From: Maylandia zebra
Taxonomy: Eukaryota; Chordata; Actinopteri; Cichliformes; Cichlidae
Direction: 5' to 3'
DNA: 64,000 bases
Assembly (NCBI RefSeq): GCF_041146795.1
Contig: NC_135187.1
Span: 17,987,056 to 18,051,055 of the forward strand
Shown here: in pieces, positions 22,901 through 34,799 of the stretch
How positions within the stretch are numbered: the stretch's first letter is position 1
Layout of the letters: every line of letters begins with the position of its first letter
Notes under the pieces: generated by a model
The model's input: only the letters and a program-made list of their open reading frames with translations
Told to the model about the DNA's origin: nothing
Database searches by the model: none
Position numbers and translations under genes: made by a program

Positions 22901-25126
22901 GAGAGGGTGCGCAAAAGCTGTGATGCTTACATCATGACACGAATTCCTCTGTTGTTGGCTGCGTCCTGTAATAATCGAATTATTTTCTTAACCTAAGTCG
23001 CAAAATTAGGATATTTTGTGCTACGTGGCATATACGGCCACCTGTGCAAGTCCAAGATTTCTCCAAGTTAATCCAAATATTAGAGCTAACATTTTGATGC
23101 TTTATCCACAACTTGGGGAAGAGCAGCGTTTCATGATTTATGAGATGAATCATCAGCAATTTGCAAATTCTGAGCTAAATCACTGTGACCTTTGCTTTCC
23201 ACAATAATTAGTTAACACAGAAAAACGCAGCTTTCAGCTTTTCGTGTGTTTTGAAGCTGTGTGTTTTTTTTCCTTTTGTTTTTTTTAATGTAATGTAAAT
23301 GTGCCAGTCTCTAAAGCACTCTGGGTCAGTTTCTGTTGTTTAAATGTGCTATAGGCTATAAATAAAATTGACGTGACTGCCAACAGTATTGATGCTATCA
23401 TGCTAGTATCAATCCAATAGTAATACCAGCGTTTGCATCGATGTATCTGGATCGATCACCTCACCTCTAATCAGGATTTAGTAGAAAGGAAGTTTGTGTG
23501 TAGGTGAGGCCTGTGAGTGTTACAGCTGGCCCTATCCTTGGTTTAATCTGCGTGTGTCTGCGTTGGCTTCCTCCTCAGAGGTGTTTGCAGAGGTCCTGTG
23601 CAGCGGAGACTATCCTCGCTGTCTCGCAGAACTGGAGGAGGTGCCTTTGTCATCTCTCTGGCCTGGAAGCAGAACCCTAAGGGCCCTGGCATCCCTCCTC
23701 ACTGCAGAGGACCCTCAGGTCAACAAGGCAGCCGCCGACTACCTCTCTTCTGGAGCGTCAAACAAGCACTTCAGGACCAGGGTGAGTAATGCTCAAGAGA
23801 AAACGGTAGGCGCACCATTTCTGCTTTTTGAGCCACATTTTTAATGGTTGTTTGTGTGTCTGCAGGCAGTGGAGTGCTACACCCAGGCACTGTCGGAGGC
23901 TGGAGTGCAGAGTCAGAGGGCAGCCTGCTCAGCTCTCAGCTGTCTGGAGGTCAGTAGTTGTTTACTAAACTGTGCAAACAGCAGTTTTATGCAATAAAGA
24001 GAAACATGTCCTTTGGATTTTTACATTTTTATCTTGTTTGTGTGCGCAGGCAGTCGAGAGCATCAGAGCAGTGGTAGCGCTGTGCGATTCAGCCGACGAA
24101 GAGCTGCGTCACGTGGCCATAGAAACCCTGCTCACGTTCGGTGCGTAACAAATCCACTGCATTTTATACACAACTGCCATGAGGTCATTTACACACTATA
24201 GTGCTATTAAGATGTGTTTAATTGCAGTGTTGACGGTAAATTCCAAGAAAAACACGTTTTCTCTTGCTTGTTTTCTGGGGCAGATGTTTGAGCTTCAACA
24301 CTTTCTCTGCAGACGCTTTAAAATCTTACATTGAAGGCAACTTTTCTCAAACGCCGAGGGTTTTAACTCAGCATGCAGATTCTTATATTTTCTTTTGTCA
24401 ATTTGTTACGTCCTTCCGTTGCCTTCTTTCTGCCATAATCTTGATTGTGGGGATACGAATACTGCCATCTGAGAAGTAGGTGGTCATTACTAACAGAAGC
24501 TACTTTTAGCTGCTCCTTCACCACAAGAGATCGCCTCAGCAGGCAACGCTGCACGTTTGGTTTGGCAAAGCCCTTCCTGACGCAAATTCAAACCAGCGAC
24601 CTTTCATTTGCCAAGTGATTTATTCTCACTAATATTTTTAGAAGATTCTGTTGCTCCTTCTGGCCTTCGTCCAAAGTTTCATTCTTAACCCTTGTCAACC
24701 AGTTTTACCCGATTCCCAGCAAAATATGCAGGCATCTTGCTGGAGACACCAGTAAGTTCAGCGCCGAGTTTGATGCCATTTCAGTGAACATTGTGTGAAA
24801 CAGTCTTTGTGAAAGTTAGACAATCTGTGACAGTCCCACACACACTTAGTGAATGTATCTGTAAAGCTGTCCTCTCTGCAAAACATTCACTTTTTAACTA
24901 ACTGCGCATGAGGCGTTTGTGTACCATCAGTAAATTGTAGCTTTTCCCCGTTCTCCCCTTCAGTAGTTATGTGAAAGGTGACTATGGACACATTATTTCT
25001 AATAATCTCTTTTTGCTGCTTGCAGGTGAGGAGGGGCGCCTGGCGTACGAGCAGCTGGACACTGTGCCGGGGGAGATGATCCGTCTGGGCACACGGCGAG
25101 GAAACACCGTCACCACTGCCTTCTGA
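8099..25126 (+). CDS. ripor2: ripor2 (FAM65B), Rho family-interacting cell polarization regulator 2; 5' end missing
   Basis: Twenty-one coding exons: 8099-8254, 8987-9065, 9704-9727, 9943-9996, 16997-17146, 17584-17647, 17993-18036, 18332-18457, 18544-18692, 19291-19420, 19701-19847, 20259-21017, 21160-21344, 21590-21752, 21875-22007, 22230-22391, 22733-22906, 23579-23781, 23866-23949, 24050-24140 and 25026-25126. They give about 1058 residues; human RIPOR2 has about 1068, so only some 30 N-terminal residues lie upstream. Recognised blocks are [34 protein letters not shown] (N-terminal PL48/coiled-coil region), [54 protein letters not shown] and a C-terminal helical-repeat region ending VTTAF. 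The large 759-base exon encodes an acidic, Ser-rich linker. The family binds and restrains RhoA and acts in cell polarity, myoblast fusion and hair-cell stereocilia bases. Gene order next to gmnn supports RIPOR2 rather than RIPOR1 or RIPOR3. Confidence 0.95.
9208..9535. repeat. Dispersed fish repeat with (AAT)n end
   Basis: An AAT run at 9208-9228 is followed by 'TTTATATAGCGCTTTTC', 'AAAGCGCTTTACAATGCCACT', 'CACACACTGGTGGAGGCAGC', 'GTGTCTTGCCCAAGGACAC' and 'GGGGATCGAACC', a signature I recall from very common teleost interspersed repeats. It lies in the third visible ripor2 intron. The ORFs in it on both strands are incidental. Whether it is a SINE or a non-autonomous DNA element I cannot decide. 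Confidence 0.75.
10560..11160. repeat. Probable old interspersed repeat
   Basis: Two similar stretches lie here: a 'TGGTCGCAGAC(A)AGTTT...CTTGGTAAAT' pattern occurs at ~10588-10625 and again at ~10981-11013. The 'CAGTTTGC', 'TTGCATGC' and 'AGTTGCCTGTAGTTTGCC' wording resembles dispersed fish repeats. Strongly diverged; family not assigned. Confidence 0.35.
11684..11699. promoter_or_regulatory. Perfect 16-bp palindrome matching the RFX X-box
   Basis: GGTAACCATGGTTACC is fully self-complementary and fits the X-box consensus bound by RFX factors (two RGYAAC-type half sites around a short spacer). It lies in the 7-kb ripor2 intron. RFX factors are known to be needed in ciliated and inner-ear hair cells, where RIPOR2 acts; regulation of this gene by the site is inference. 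Confidence 0.45.
13459..13486 (+). other. G-quadruplex-type G-run cluster
   Basis: Four runs of at least three G separated by loops of 1, 5 and 3 bases (G5-T-G6-TGTTT-G5-AGT-G3) within the large ripor2 intron. This fits the usual quadruplex motif; function unknown. Confidence 0.55.
16964..16996 (+). promoter_or_regulatory. (TG)15 run abutting a ripor2 3' splice site
   Basis: About 15 TG units run directly into the CAG acceptor of the exon at 16997. There is no ordinary pyrimidine tract between repeat and acceptor. The transcript therefore has a UG repeat at the splice site, the kind of sequence bound by TDP-43 and CELF proteins. The exon itself is certain, because it continues the conserved reading frame. 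Confidence 0.75.
18037..18038 (+). other. GC-type 5' splice site in ripor2
   Basis: The exon ending ...GDQYE is followed by GCAAGT rather than GTAAGT, and the next exon begins [11 protein letters not shown] at 18332. Protein continuity (DQYEIFM, as in human RIPOR2) fixes the junction. The flanking AG|GCAAGT fits the strong consensus of natural GC-AG introns. Confidence 0.85.
23300..23370. repeat. Short dispersed-repeat tail
   Basis: 'AAAGCACTCTGGGTCAG...AAATGTGCTATAGGCTATAAATAAAATTGACGTGACT' resembles the 3' end of a common teleost interspersed repeat (usual form GTGCTATATAAATAAAATTGACTTGA). Lies in a ripor2 intron. Confidence 0.55.
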
Positions 25127-27390
25127 GCCATCACTGAAAAGATAGAAGGACTGCACCCGGACCTCCGAGGACAGCACTTGCCTCCTTAGCTCAACCCACA
25201 CAGCACACCTCACAGGGCCGTTAACGACTAATCTGTTCATCGATCTGCTTTCTAGCAACAACAAACGTTTTCACTTAAACTGCAGTTAATCACTGTTACT
25301 CACTGCCTCCTGAAAGGAAGTAACACCAAACAAGTTGTCTTAACCACAAGGACACACAACCTAGACCCCTCCTGACGCACGCTTACACTCCTCCTCCTCA
25401 CCCTGCTGTCTGAGCCAGGCACACACCGGTCACGTTAAGTTGAATTGAAAAGCACAAATTTTGACTGGACACAAAGCGGCTGAGAGCTGCTCCAAAGACT
25501 GTGGAAATCAAGCACCGGGTCTTCACCCTCCTGTCAAAAAGGCTTCCGAGAACACCCGTCTCACGCACTCTCTGAATAATCTCAAGTTTTACAGATTTAT
25601 TGTACCACGCAATATACTATGATCTTTGTATAATCACTGTTAACATGCGTTCACCTAGATTAGAAGTGCTTTCTGACGCTTTCGGAAGACCTGCACTGTT
25701 GTAAGGCGTGTAAATACGGCTTAGTTTACACGTGATACACGTGGTTGTGTTCAAGACGTAATTTTCAGGGATCCTCGTGTGGTTGAAAGACCTGTGTGTT
25801 TTTTGGCAGGGAGGAACATTAATAAGATGAGGTCACAGCGGTCCAGGGGAGACAGGGGTTTAGCACAGTGCCCAGTGTTCACTCACGCAGCAGTTTGCGT
25901 CTGAGATTTCTCCTACTTGCAGTTTAACAAGTGCAATTTTTTCTGTACATATGTGATTTTTTTTTTTTCCTTTTTTTTGCACCTGGCTGACACGTGAAGC
26001 CCATTTGATATCGTCAGCTTTTGACCTTTTGAGCCTCGTTGTGGCTGAGCTGGCACATTACACAAATACTCTTTGTAAATGTATGTTTTGTTTGTTTTTC
26101 CTACAAGGTCAGGAGCCAGTCGAGGGCAATAAACTAGGCAGAGGACCTCATGAGAATGCACTTTCTTGGCAGTTGTGCAGAGAGGATCAGTTGAGGCAGC
26201 ACGCGAGCTGATAGCAGGATAAGACATTAAGCTTTTGGCCTTTTCTGCCACACTTTGGGTCTGCTCCATGCGAACGGTTTAATGGGAACACTGACCCAGG
26301 GGAGGCATCTATCTCCAGCTTTTCTCATTGTAACTGTACTACTGAGTCTGGTGCTGCTGCACAGTGACAAAACTTAGAAGCTCACATGTCATATATTTAT
26401 TATTTACTCCTTGTTATTCTAATATTCTGTCAAGTTATTTTGTATTAGAGCAGACCACATTGTTATGTAAATGATTGTATATTTATGCTCTACTTTCAGG
26501 TCTGGTATTTGAATTAATGTCTTTTGTTTAAAAAGGCCTCTGTGTTTTTAACCATACGACTCGTGTTTGATTATAATTGGAGTTTATTTTCAATTTAATT
26601 ATATTAGATTGTTATTTTGGAGAATATTAAGATTTGCTAATAGTAATTATAGATTTTGTTTTCCCTAAAAGGTCCCCAAACTAACGGGGCATTTATATGA
26701 TAGAGATGTTACTTTATTAAGTAGATTTACTTTAACCAAAGGAAAAATCTTGGGATTTTAAAACGGTCTTTTAATAAGAGCTCATCCAAGAGAATGTATT
26801 TTCAATACAGCGTGTACATTTGGACCAGAACCCTCAGACTTATCTTTGGAAGCACAAAAAGGAAAAAAAAAGGCAAACCCGTAATATGAGGATCTCGTTA
26901 CATCTGGTTGTAACTGCACAATCCAAAAGCCATATTAAAAAGCAAGCGGTTAGTATTTTTATGAAAGGTATTCTTTTTGTAATATAATCTGTAAATGCGT
27001 GAAGTTGATACTAAAAGTTGTTTCTTTTTTACTTTCATGCAGCCTTTTGCAAAACGTGGTCCAAATTTAAATTCCTTTTCGAGATGTGAACAGCATTACA
27101 GTATTTTGGTCCAGTAACTCACTCTGTCTAATTTTCTCTCTTCACAAACTCGCTGTTGACCTGTTTAACAAGTTAATTGGTGGACTGTTCAGTTCCTTAG
27201 CACCGTATATAATACAAGGTGGCGAAATGTGCACGTTTAATTTAGGTTTTAATAATAACTGCTGAAACTGAACTTCATCCATCTTCTTGGTCAATAGCTT
27301 CAGTACTGATTCATGTGGTTGCACACTGCTCTTCTCCGTCGTGGTTCCTCTGCTCATCAAGAAGTTGCAATAAAGTTTATTTTTGCATAA
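25127..27390 (+). other. ripor2: ripor2 3' untranslated region (probable extent)
   Basis: Follows the TGA at 25124-25126. Two AATAAA signals are seen, at 26128-26133 and 27369-27374; the second would give a UTR of about 2.25 kb. No splice-supported exon or other gene lies between. ripor2 and gmnn converge here, leaving under 1 kb between their poly(A) signals. Confidence 0.55.
27369..27374 (+). terminator. Candidate ripor2 poly(A) signal
   Basis: AATAAA followed by a T-rich stretch (GTTTATTTTTG). An alternative signal lies at 26128-26133. Confidence 0.45.
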
Positions 27391-27419
27391 TTAAAAACTG
27401 GATTTCTCTTTCCCCACAC

Positions 27420-27485
27420 GGAGTCCATCCATTCTCTTCTGCTTATCCTTGTCAGGGTCGTGAGGGGGCTGGAGCCCATTCAGTC
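27420..27485. repeat. LINE-type tail fragment
   Basis: 'GTCCATCCATTCTCTTCTGC', 'TTATCCTTGTCAGGGTCG' and 'GGGGGCTGGAGCCCATTCAG' match a short repeat common in fish genomes; the same repeat occurs at 41665 and 61598 next to the tdp2 copies. Confidence 0.65.
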
Positions 27486-27894
27486 TTAAATAGAATGTTT
27501 TGTTTTTTTTAAGTCCTACTGCTGTTTTAAATTAATACTAATGAGTATATGCAAATCCATACGTAATCGGACTGTTACAACTACACAGCAGCTAGATTTT
27601 ATACGGAAAAGTGGGCATACAAGCTTAACACACCAAAAAAAAAAAAAAAAGTTTTAGTTGTGTAGATTTGACACCCCATATGGAAAAGATATATAAATCT
27701 TATAAAGTTTGTATCTGTCTTGTGTGAAACTTGTATGAAAAGCATGAGTGAAAACATAAGATCCCTTGAAAAATTATATAATGAAACTTGTATGTTTTGG
27801 ATACTTACTAAAACAATGAAAGTAATGAGAACGTGGCCACTTTCATGAGTAATCACATAAGTTTACCATTTCTTTTCCATATGGGACAGCCTAA

Positions 27895-28275
27895 GCCAGC
27901 GATGTCAAACTCATTTTACATTGTGAGCCACATACAGCATATTCTGATCCTAAATGGGCCGGAGCACCAGTGCAAGTCAGTTTTTCCTTCCATAGCACAG
28001 TAACAAAGACATCTCTAGTTGAGGTCAGTTGTGTGTCACTTTGCTGTAGTATGACAGGCTATCGAGGAGGTCTTTATCAGTGAGAAAAGCTGCAACGCTT
28101 CTCAAAATACAGATAAAAGAATCAAGATTTATCCCAACACCACCAAGTGGACCGACTGGAGTCTTCACCCCCCCCCCCCCAGTCCCTAGCATACCCATTT
28201 ATAATTTTCTCATTTCTGTAGCAACTTCACCCTTTAGGTTCAGCAAGAACTACAAGCTTCAATAAGTGTCAAGAT
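27895..28275. repeat. Probable dispersed repeat
   Basis: Begins 'GCGATGTCAAACTCATTTTACA' and 'GGGCCGGAGCACCAGT', a wording typical of a fish hAT-related non-autonomous repeat. A C11 run lies near 28170. The part beyond ~28000 is less certain. Confidence 0.45.
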
Positions 28276-28288
28276 TTAAAATATAAAG

Positions 28289-28294
28289 TTTATT
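28289..28294 (-). terminator. Candidate gmnn poly(A) signal
   Basis: AATAAA on the minus strand about 520 bases past the gmnn stop codon; no better signal is closer. Confidence 0.6.
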
Positions 28295-28813
28295 TACACC
28301 AACTTCAAAATTTTACAGTGAGGCAACATTTCAGGGCCATGCTCTTTGCCACATCTGGCAGTAAATAACTGACCAACAGTGCACATTTAACTTATCACAA
28401 CAGGGAAAAACAGGTGTTCAAGTAAAATTTGTAAACACTGTCGCTCAACAGGAGCCACAAGACAAATCAAGTGCCAAAAGAAGCACGTTGGACAAGCATT
28501 TTAGTTTCACCTGGCCAAGGTAAACTTCTTTTAGACTAATGGTTGTGGACACCCTGACATGGAAGTCTTTCAGGTTCCAGCAGCTTAGTTCACATCTGTA
28601 CTTTTCTTACTATGACACATCAAGGGGTCTTCTGTTAAAGGAAACCTTCACTGGCTTAGTTTCTTAAGACCCTTAAACTTGAGCAATGATGAAAAATATA
28701 TTTAAAAAAAAATAAAAATTGCAGGCTGAATTTAGAGTACATACACATCTTTAAAGCTCATCTCCTTCAAACGAAGTACTCGTTGCAGTCAAAACTTACT
28801 CAGTCATGCAGTA

Positions 28814-31482
28814 TTAGTTCTGGAGTCCTGAGGGTCCTGGTTCTTCATCATCCGATAGCTCTTCTGCAGAGCCGTAACTGTAGTCTGGATCGTTTTCACT
28901 CTGATCTGCCAAGTCGTCGCCTTCATGTTCAGCCTCATCTTCATCAAAGGCAATCCCTCTGAGCTCCTCCAGATTGTCAGGAGATTTCCCAGTCAGTCTC
29001 TAAAAAGAGAGTACACCAAGTTTAATTTACCAACAGACCCATCTGTGCAGTCCTGTCCAGTTTATCCATGCAGCTCTCCACCTGGTTAAGTACTCTGCTC
29101 AGGGAATTTGGGTTTAGCTCAAAAGGCTGAAATTTTTACCACCAAGTTACTACTTTGTGCCCACTGATTAAACAGAATGAGTCCAAAATTGTAATTGCAA
29201 TGCTGCAGCAAGTAGCCAGATTTGTAAAACTTGATCAGACGCATATAGTGTTAAGATTTAATTATGCAAAGCATCTCTAGACAGGATGGGCAGTTTATTT
29301 TCCCCGAGTGGAAAAAAGAAGACACTGCACCAATAAACTGAACTCCAATCTGTTTAAAGTTTGTTTAGCCATACATTTTAAGCTTCCTGGTGCATCCCTC
29401 CAGTTCCACTTTCTCAAAACTGTCCACAGTAATGTTGGTACACAACTGATAAGATTAACATATAGTTTTTCACCACAACTCAATGTGCAGTCAAATTTTA
29501 ATACTTACCTCAATCATGTCAGCCATGTACTGGACATGTTGAGCGAGCTCCTGCAGCTCTTCATTTTCACTCTGAAGCTTCGTTAGCTGCTCATCTCTGG
29601 CCTCTATGCTTTTGTGGAGCTGAAACAACAAATGCAAACACAAAGTTAAGACAACCTCCTACACATGGAAGGTCTAAACCAGAAAACTGCTTCACGTTAA
29701 TACACTGTACAGGCAATCTAGCCAAACAATTTAGGAGTTACAGGAATCGTGAAGTAGTGAATGCAGAAAAATGCCAGCATCAGCACCTTTTATATAGAGG
29801 AGAATTCAGTGAGCTTCAGAGCTACTCAAGTGCCAGCTGGTCAGTAGCCAAAGGTCAAGTGTGTCAGTGGGAGCGTGGGAACAGCTCAGTTTGCAGCTAA
29901 ACATTAGCAGAATCTCAGTGATTAACTCACCTTCTCATTCTCCTGTAGAACATTGTACAGTGCTTTCCGTCGCTCCTCTGCTACCTCTTTCCAGTAGGTG
30001 GAAGGTGGAGTTTCTACAACAGCAGCAGAGGGTTTAGATCAGAGTTTGAGATAAAGTGAAAATTTGTGACCATCTAGCGCACCGTGCTGCCTTCTCTACC
30101 TTTGACCATGAGCTCATATGCTTCTTTGGACATGCCATCTATTAACCCATCAGCTGCTTCTGTTTGAGTGGATTTGACTTCCATCTTGACCCTCTTTGAT
30201 CCTCTGATTTGCTCAGCTGTCCAATTCTTCCGCTTTGGACCAACCTTTCCGGCCTAAAAAACAAATCATTTCCAAAATTTAGGCTTGAAAGATGCAATTT
30301 TCACGAGTGATTCAACATCTACAAGTCTTAATCTTATGCAAGCCAATTTGGACAGCTACTACAAACCTTAGCTGACCTCCCCAGGTCTGAGTTAACCTGA
30401 CGAACTTGCAGGGTTTGCCTGGCAGGTCCCATAGTCTTTTGAGAAGGTGTGAGAAGGCTCTGAAAGGCATCCAACACAAGTAACCGTTACTGTATATCTG
30501 ATTAGATTACAACATGCTAACAAAACAGAAGGTAGACTCCCCCTCCCCCTGATTAGCCTTTAGAAACTAAAGATTGAATCACATGGGAAAGTAGCAGAAC
30601 CCATGTTCTCATTCTCAAAGCTTCTATTCAGCAAGGATTAGCATCACTTCACAAGCTTTACTTTAGTTACACTGTCACCAGGAGAAAGGGCATAAGTGAG
30701 GTGCCACAACAGCAATGCCATGTGCAACAGACCTACAGGTGTGCAAAGCGCGGGTAGGGCACAAATTCTTAACAGCCGTGGGAAAGTCTCTCCAATGATC
30801 GTTACAGAGCAGCCAGAAAACATAATTTGTTAATGTTTGGCCACAGCTTCACAAGACTGCTGGGGTGTTTTGTATAATGGGTGATTAAGTTGTGAGTGGG
30901 CCTTTTCCTTAAGGAACAGCAAAGTAGAAACCAAAACAAATGTAATTTTGTTTAAGTGTAAGCAATAAGACACCGAGCTGCTCAGCAATATGACGAATTT
31001 AAATACCACTTTACAGGAAATACCACATTTAAGTGCCTTTCCACACAACCCAACCCTGAAGTGTCCTTTAGGACTGACCTTCAAGCCACTTACAGTAGAT
31101 GGCTTTGTTCTGTTGAGACTACATGTCCAGAGACTGCTGCAGCTGGATTATACATGTTAATATAAAAGAATTAAGACAACAATAAATGGAAGAGGCAATC
31201 TTGGCCTTCTATATTTACATGGAAGTTTTTGGTTTGAGTTTAAATAAAAATACTGACCCTCACCCGAAAAAAATAAGAATTTCATGAGAAGCTCTCTAAA
31301 ATGATACCAGTCACCCAAGAAAGGTAGTATAGGAGATATTTGAGCACTACTAGGGAAATAATTACCACCAATGTTTACACTTGAAAGACAAAATGACGAA
31401 ACAACTTAAAAGTCTTTGTACTTACCTTTATGTTCTCATTGGACTTCTGGTGGCTCTGCTTTACTTTTCCACTGACGTTCAT
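28814..31482 (-). CDS. gmnn: gmnn, geminin (DNA replication licensing inhibitor)
   Basis: Six coding exons on the minus strand: 31482-31426, 30459-30367, 30253-30100, 30013-29931, 29619-29509 and 28999-28814, giving 227 residues (human about 209). The start MNVSGKVKQ opens the first coding exon; a non-coding exon ends at 31828. Geminin's diagnostic part is present: [26 protein letters not shown] followed by a coiled coil through [24 protein letters not shown], then an acidic C-terminal tail ([21 protein letters not shown]). An R/K-rich stretch ([11 protein letters not shown]) lies before the coiled coil. I see no clear RxxLxxxxN destruction box in the first exons; [10 protein letters not shown] occupies its place. 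Geminin binds CDT1 through the coiled coil and blocks MCM loading outside G1. The gene is convergent with ripor2 and head-to-head with c6orf62. Confidence 0.95.
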
Positions 31483-31827
31483 TTTTTTTCTCGAAACCTG
31501 AGCCAGGACAAGTAGTAGACAAAGAACTTGATTTTTAATTAGCAAAAATTATATTTAAAAAAAAATTAAACCTCTAGCTGTCTAGCTTACCATTGACTAG
31601 TGATTCTACCCACTTAGAAACGCTACTCTATAAGGAAAGGATCATATGGTCTAAGTTTCCCCACTTTTAAAATAAGCCATGGTAAGAAGGCCTCGAGTCA
31701 GCTGGATCTTAAGGAAAACCAATCAGCCACGTTTAAAGAAGGCAAATTAGCCGACGTGAACTATACTTAATGTGATATAACTGTAGATAAAAAAAATTAA
31801 TTAATTAAAAACATTACCAGAACTTAC

Positions 31828-32330
31828 CCTGCCTGCTTTTTCTTAACCTCGGTTTCCCGTTCGCTCGACTCTTCTCCGATACTCCCGCGCCAGAGGCTTA
31901 AATACGCCCACTCCGTCACGTGAGCAAGAGGCCAGTGAGGCGCATGCTCACAAAGAATTATTTTTTTTGCACCGTTGTTTTTTTCCCCTCGTGCGGTCAC
32001 ATGTCAAGGCACGTCATATCTTTGTAGTTGACTGTGCAGCCATTTTGGGGGAGGCTGTAGACCGTCTAGCTTGTATGTGCCATTATTAGCTACCTAAAAA
32101 AAACACGCAAACAAAGAAACCAAACGGAAAAAACGTTGGACGACACGTCGTTAAATATGGGCCCGCCGGGAGACAGAAAACTCCACATGTCGACTGAAAG
32201 AACGGAGGACTTGAGCTGGATTGTCGATTTATCTTGACATGGCATGCGGCAGGGCGAGCCGGAGGTTGTGACGACTGAAGAAAAGGAGAGAAAGAAAACA
32301 AGCGCAGCAAACACCTCGAAACTTCAGACG
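31828..32330. promoter_or_regulatory. Divergent gmnn / c6orf62 promoter region
   Basis: The gmnn non-coding first exon has its splice donor at 31828 and extends upstream to about 31900. The region is locally GC-rich and contains TCCCGCGC (31883-31890), close to an E2F site, and the palindromic E-box TCACGTGA (31916-31923). c6orf62 is transcribed the other way, with its start probably near 32050-32330. E2F control of geminin is known in mammals; its operation here is inferred. Confidence 0.5.
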
Positions 32331-33515
32331 TGGAAAGCGGGGGGTTGATTTTTTTTGTTTAGTTAACAATTATTTCGCCATTCAACTGCTGTCGTTGATT
32401 GGCTATAATTGATTCCCCTGGGCTGATTCTGTTTTTTTGTCGATGAAGTAGTTAACAAGGCACGACTGAAGCGCATTACATTTAGCGAAAATGGTGTAAA
32501 CGGTTAGTGAGTGAAGCCCGCTGGTTTCTTAGCCTCAAACAGCACTGGCAGTCACATTGAGCCGAGGAGGTGGGGGAAATGTAAACGCGTTTAAAGATGA
32601 CTGTACGCTAAGCTAGGTGATCACACATAGGCCTCAATTAAGCCAATCAGTCAGATGATAAGATGTAGCTATATCGCTGGCTCACTACTAGTTAGTGTCG
32701 GAAGTGAATGCCTAGATTAGCCTGCTAGCTCACCTTAGCTAGTGTGCTAAAAATACGCCCACATCATGACTATCGGCAGTGGCAGCAACGACACAGGCTC
32801 TGGGCCAAATGAGTGGCAGTAAAAGTCACGGAAATGTCAAGTTACTTTCGCAGTAGTCTTCGATGTTACCCGGTGCCAATATCTCCTGGCATCTGTGTTT
32901 ACCTGCCATCTTCGTCTGTATCCCCAGTCCGTCTATAACACGCACATAACAGTGTCTGCACGGAAGCAAAAAGACAGCCATGGATGAGGGACTTTGAAAT
33001 GACCCAAACGATAGAATATTTGTCTGCTTGCTGTAGTCCACAATCTCAATTGCAGAAAACTAGCGATATGGGTTTTTGCAGCAGCGCTTTCTGCTGATTT
33101 CAGTACCATCTATAGGAGGGAAAAGTTGAGTCATTTGAGTTGCTGTTTTAATTTAAATCTTTGTTGTAATCCCTCCATGGCAGGTTGAAAAACGAAGCTC
33201 ACGGTCCTTGAAAGTCATGTCTTAAAACATGGATTTCTGATCAAGCATAAAGGAGATGTAGTCTTAGCTTGTCGACCATTCCCCCCCTCCTCAACACTGC
33301 CCTTTTTTTAACAAAACAATCGAAATGACTTAGTTTTGTTTAAGATTTTTATGACCTTTTAAGTTCGTAGTTGGTATACTGAGGATTTAGCCTAGAGTTT
33401 TGATGCGTTGTTTCTGCAAAGGGTAGCCAGCTCCATCCTTTATCAAACAGAAAGTAGAGAGTTTAGCCAAAATATACTGCAGAAGAGGAGAAGACACTAC
33501 CATCGAATTCCAACC
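32331..33515 (+). other. c6orf62 5' untranslated exon and first intron
   Basis: No coding sequence recognised. An acceptor-like pyrimidine stretch precedes about 33480, from which the leader runs into the ATG at 33516. The frame stays open upstream to 33408, but homology begins only at [10 protein letters not shown]. Confidence 0.5.
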
Positions 33516-34799
33516 ATGGGGGACCCAACTTCACGCAGAAATCAAACACGAAATCGACTTCGAGCTCAACTTCGGAAGAAAAGGGAATCTTTGGCTGATC
33601 AGTTTGACTTCAAGATTTATATAGCCTTCGTTTTCAAAGAAAAGGTTTGCCAGCACTACAGATCCACTCATGTTTGTTCCTCATTGTACAACCAAAGCAA
33701 TGCCTTAAAATATCCCCCCTCCAATTTTTTTTCATTACAGAAGAAGAAGTCAGCACTTTTTGAGGTAGCCGAAGTTGTGCCAGTGATGACCAACAACTAT
33801 GAAGAAAATATCCTACGAGGTGTGCGCGATTCCAGCTACTCTCTCGAGAGTTCAATAGAGCTCCTGCAAAAAGACGTTGTGCAACTACACGCGCCCCGAT
33901 ACCAGTCAATGCGAAGGGTGAGACGCAATACCATTTGAAAGGGGGAGTGTATGGAAAAGTAAACATTTTGTGTCATGTTAGCTGTCTGTGTTTTTACAGG
34001 ATGTGATAGGCTGCACTCAGGAAATGGATTTTATCCTATGGCCACGCAACGATATTGAGAAGATCGTCTGTCTGCTGTTCTCCAGATGGAAGGGGGCCGA
34101 TGATGAACCCTTTAGGCCTGTTCAGGTCAGTCCTTATCACCTTAGGTTTGGTCAGAACTATAGAAAGTTAAAAATATCATCTTTGTGTACACTCTATTTT
34201 TTTAAATCATCTTCACAGTGTAGCAATTTTAAATAGTAAAAAAAAAGCATCTTATCAGCAAATTCAATTTTGCAGCCAGTTTCCCAGATATGTATGAAGT
34301 TCAGTCCTCAACTAACACGAAACACTGCGAGTTTGTAGCCTGAGACTAGGCTTAATCTGTGTCTGGGAAACTGAGACTTTACATAACAAAACTTTGTCCT
34401 TAGTTCTTAAGTCTGTCTTATTTACAGGCCAAGTTTGAATTTCATCATGGAGACTACGAGAAGCAGTGCATGCATGCTTTGGGTCGTAAAGACAAGGCTG
34501 GAATGGTCATGAACAACCCAACTCAGTCTGTATTTCTCTTTATGGATAGACAGCACTTACAGGTATGTCGCATCGCTGAAAATAAAATGTAATTCTCCTA
34601 AAAAGAGGAGGAAAAAACCCTGAAATGGTCTTGTTAACACACTTTATCACAAATGTTGTCCACATTCTTTCAGACTCCTAAAACCAAGGCCACAGTTTTC
34701 AAGTTGTGCAGCCTCTGCCTGTACTTGCCCCAGGACCAGCTGACCTGCTGGGGTGTGGGAGACATCGAGGATCACCTCCGCCCTTATATGCCTGATTAA
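33516..34799 (+). CDS. c6orf62: c6orf62 orthologue (conserved protein of unknown function)
   Basis: Five coding exons: 33516-33644, 33741-33917, 34000-34125, 34428-34562 and 34674-34799, giving 230 residues against 229 in human. The protein runs [20 protein letters not shown]... through [60 protein letters not shown] and ends DHLRPYMPD, near-identical to the vertebrate protein. A basic, probably coiled N terminus (residues 1-30) precedes a compact globular part. The start is chosen because similarity begins there and the context CCAACCATGG is good. Human C6orf62 (XTP12) has no established biochemical role. The head-to-head arrangement with gmnn is kept. Confidence 0.95.
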
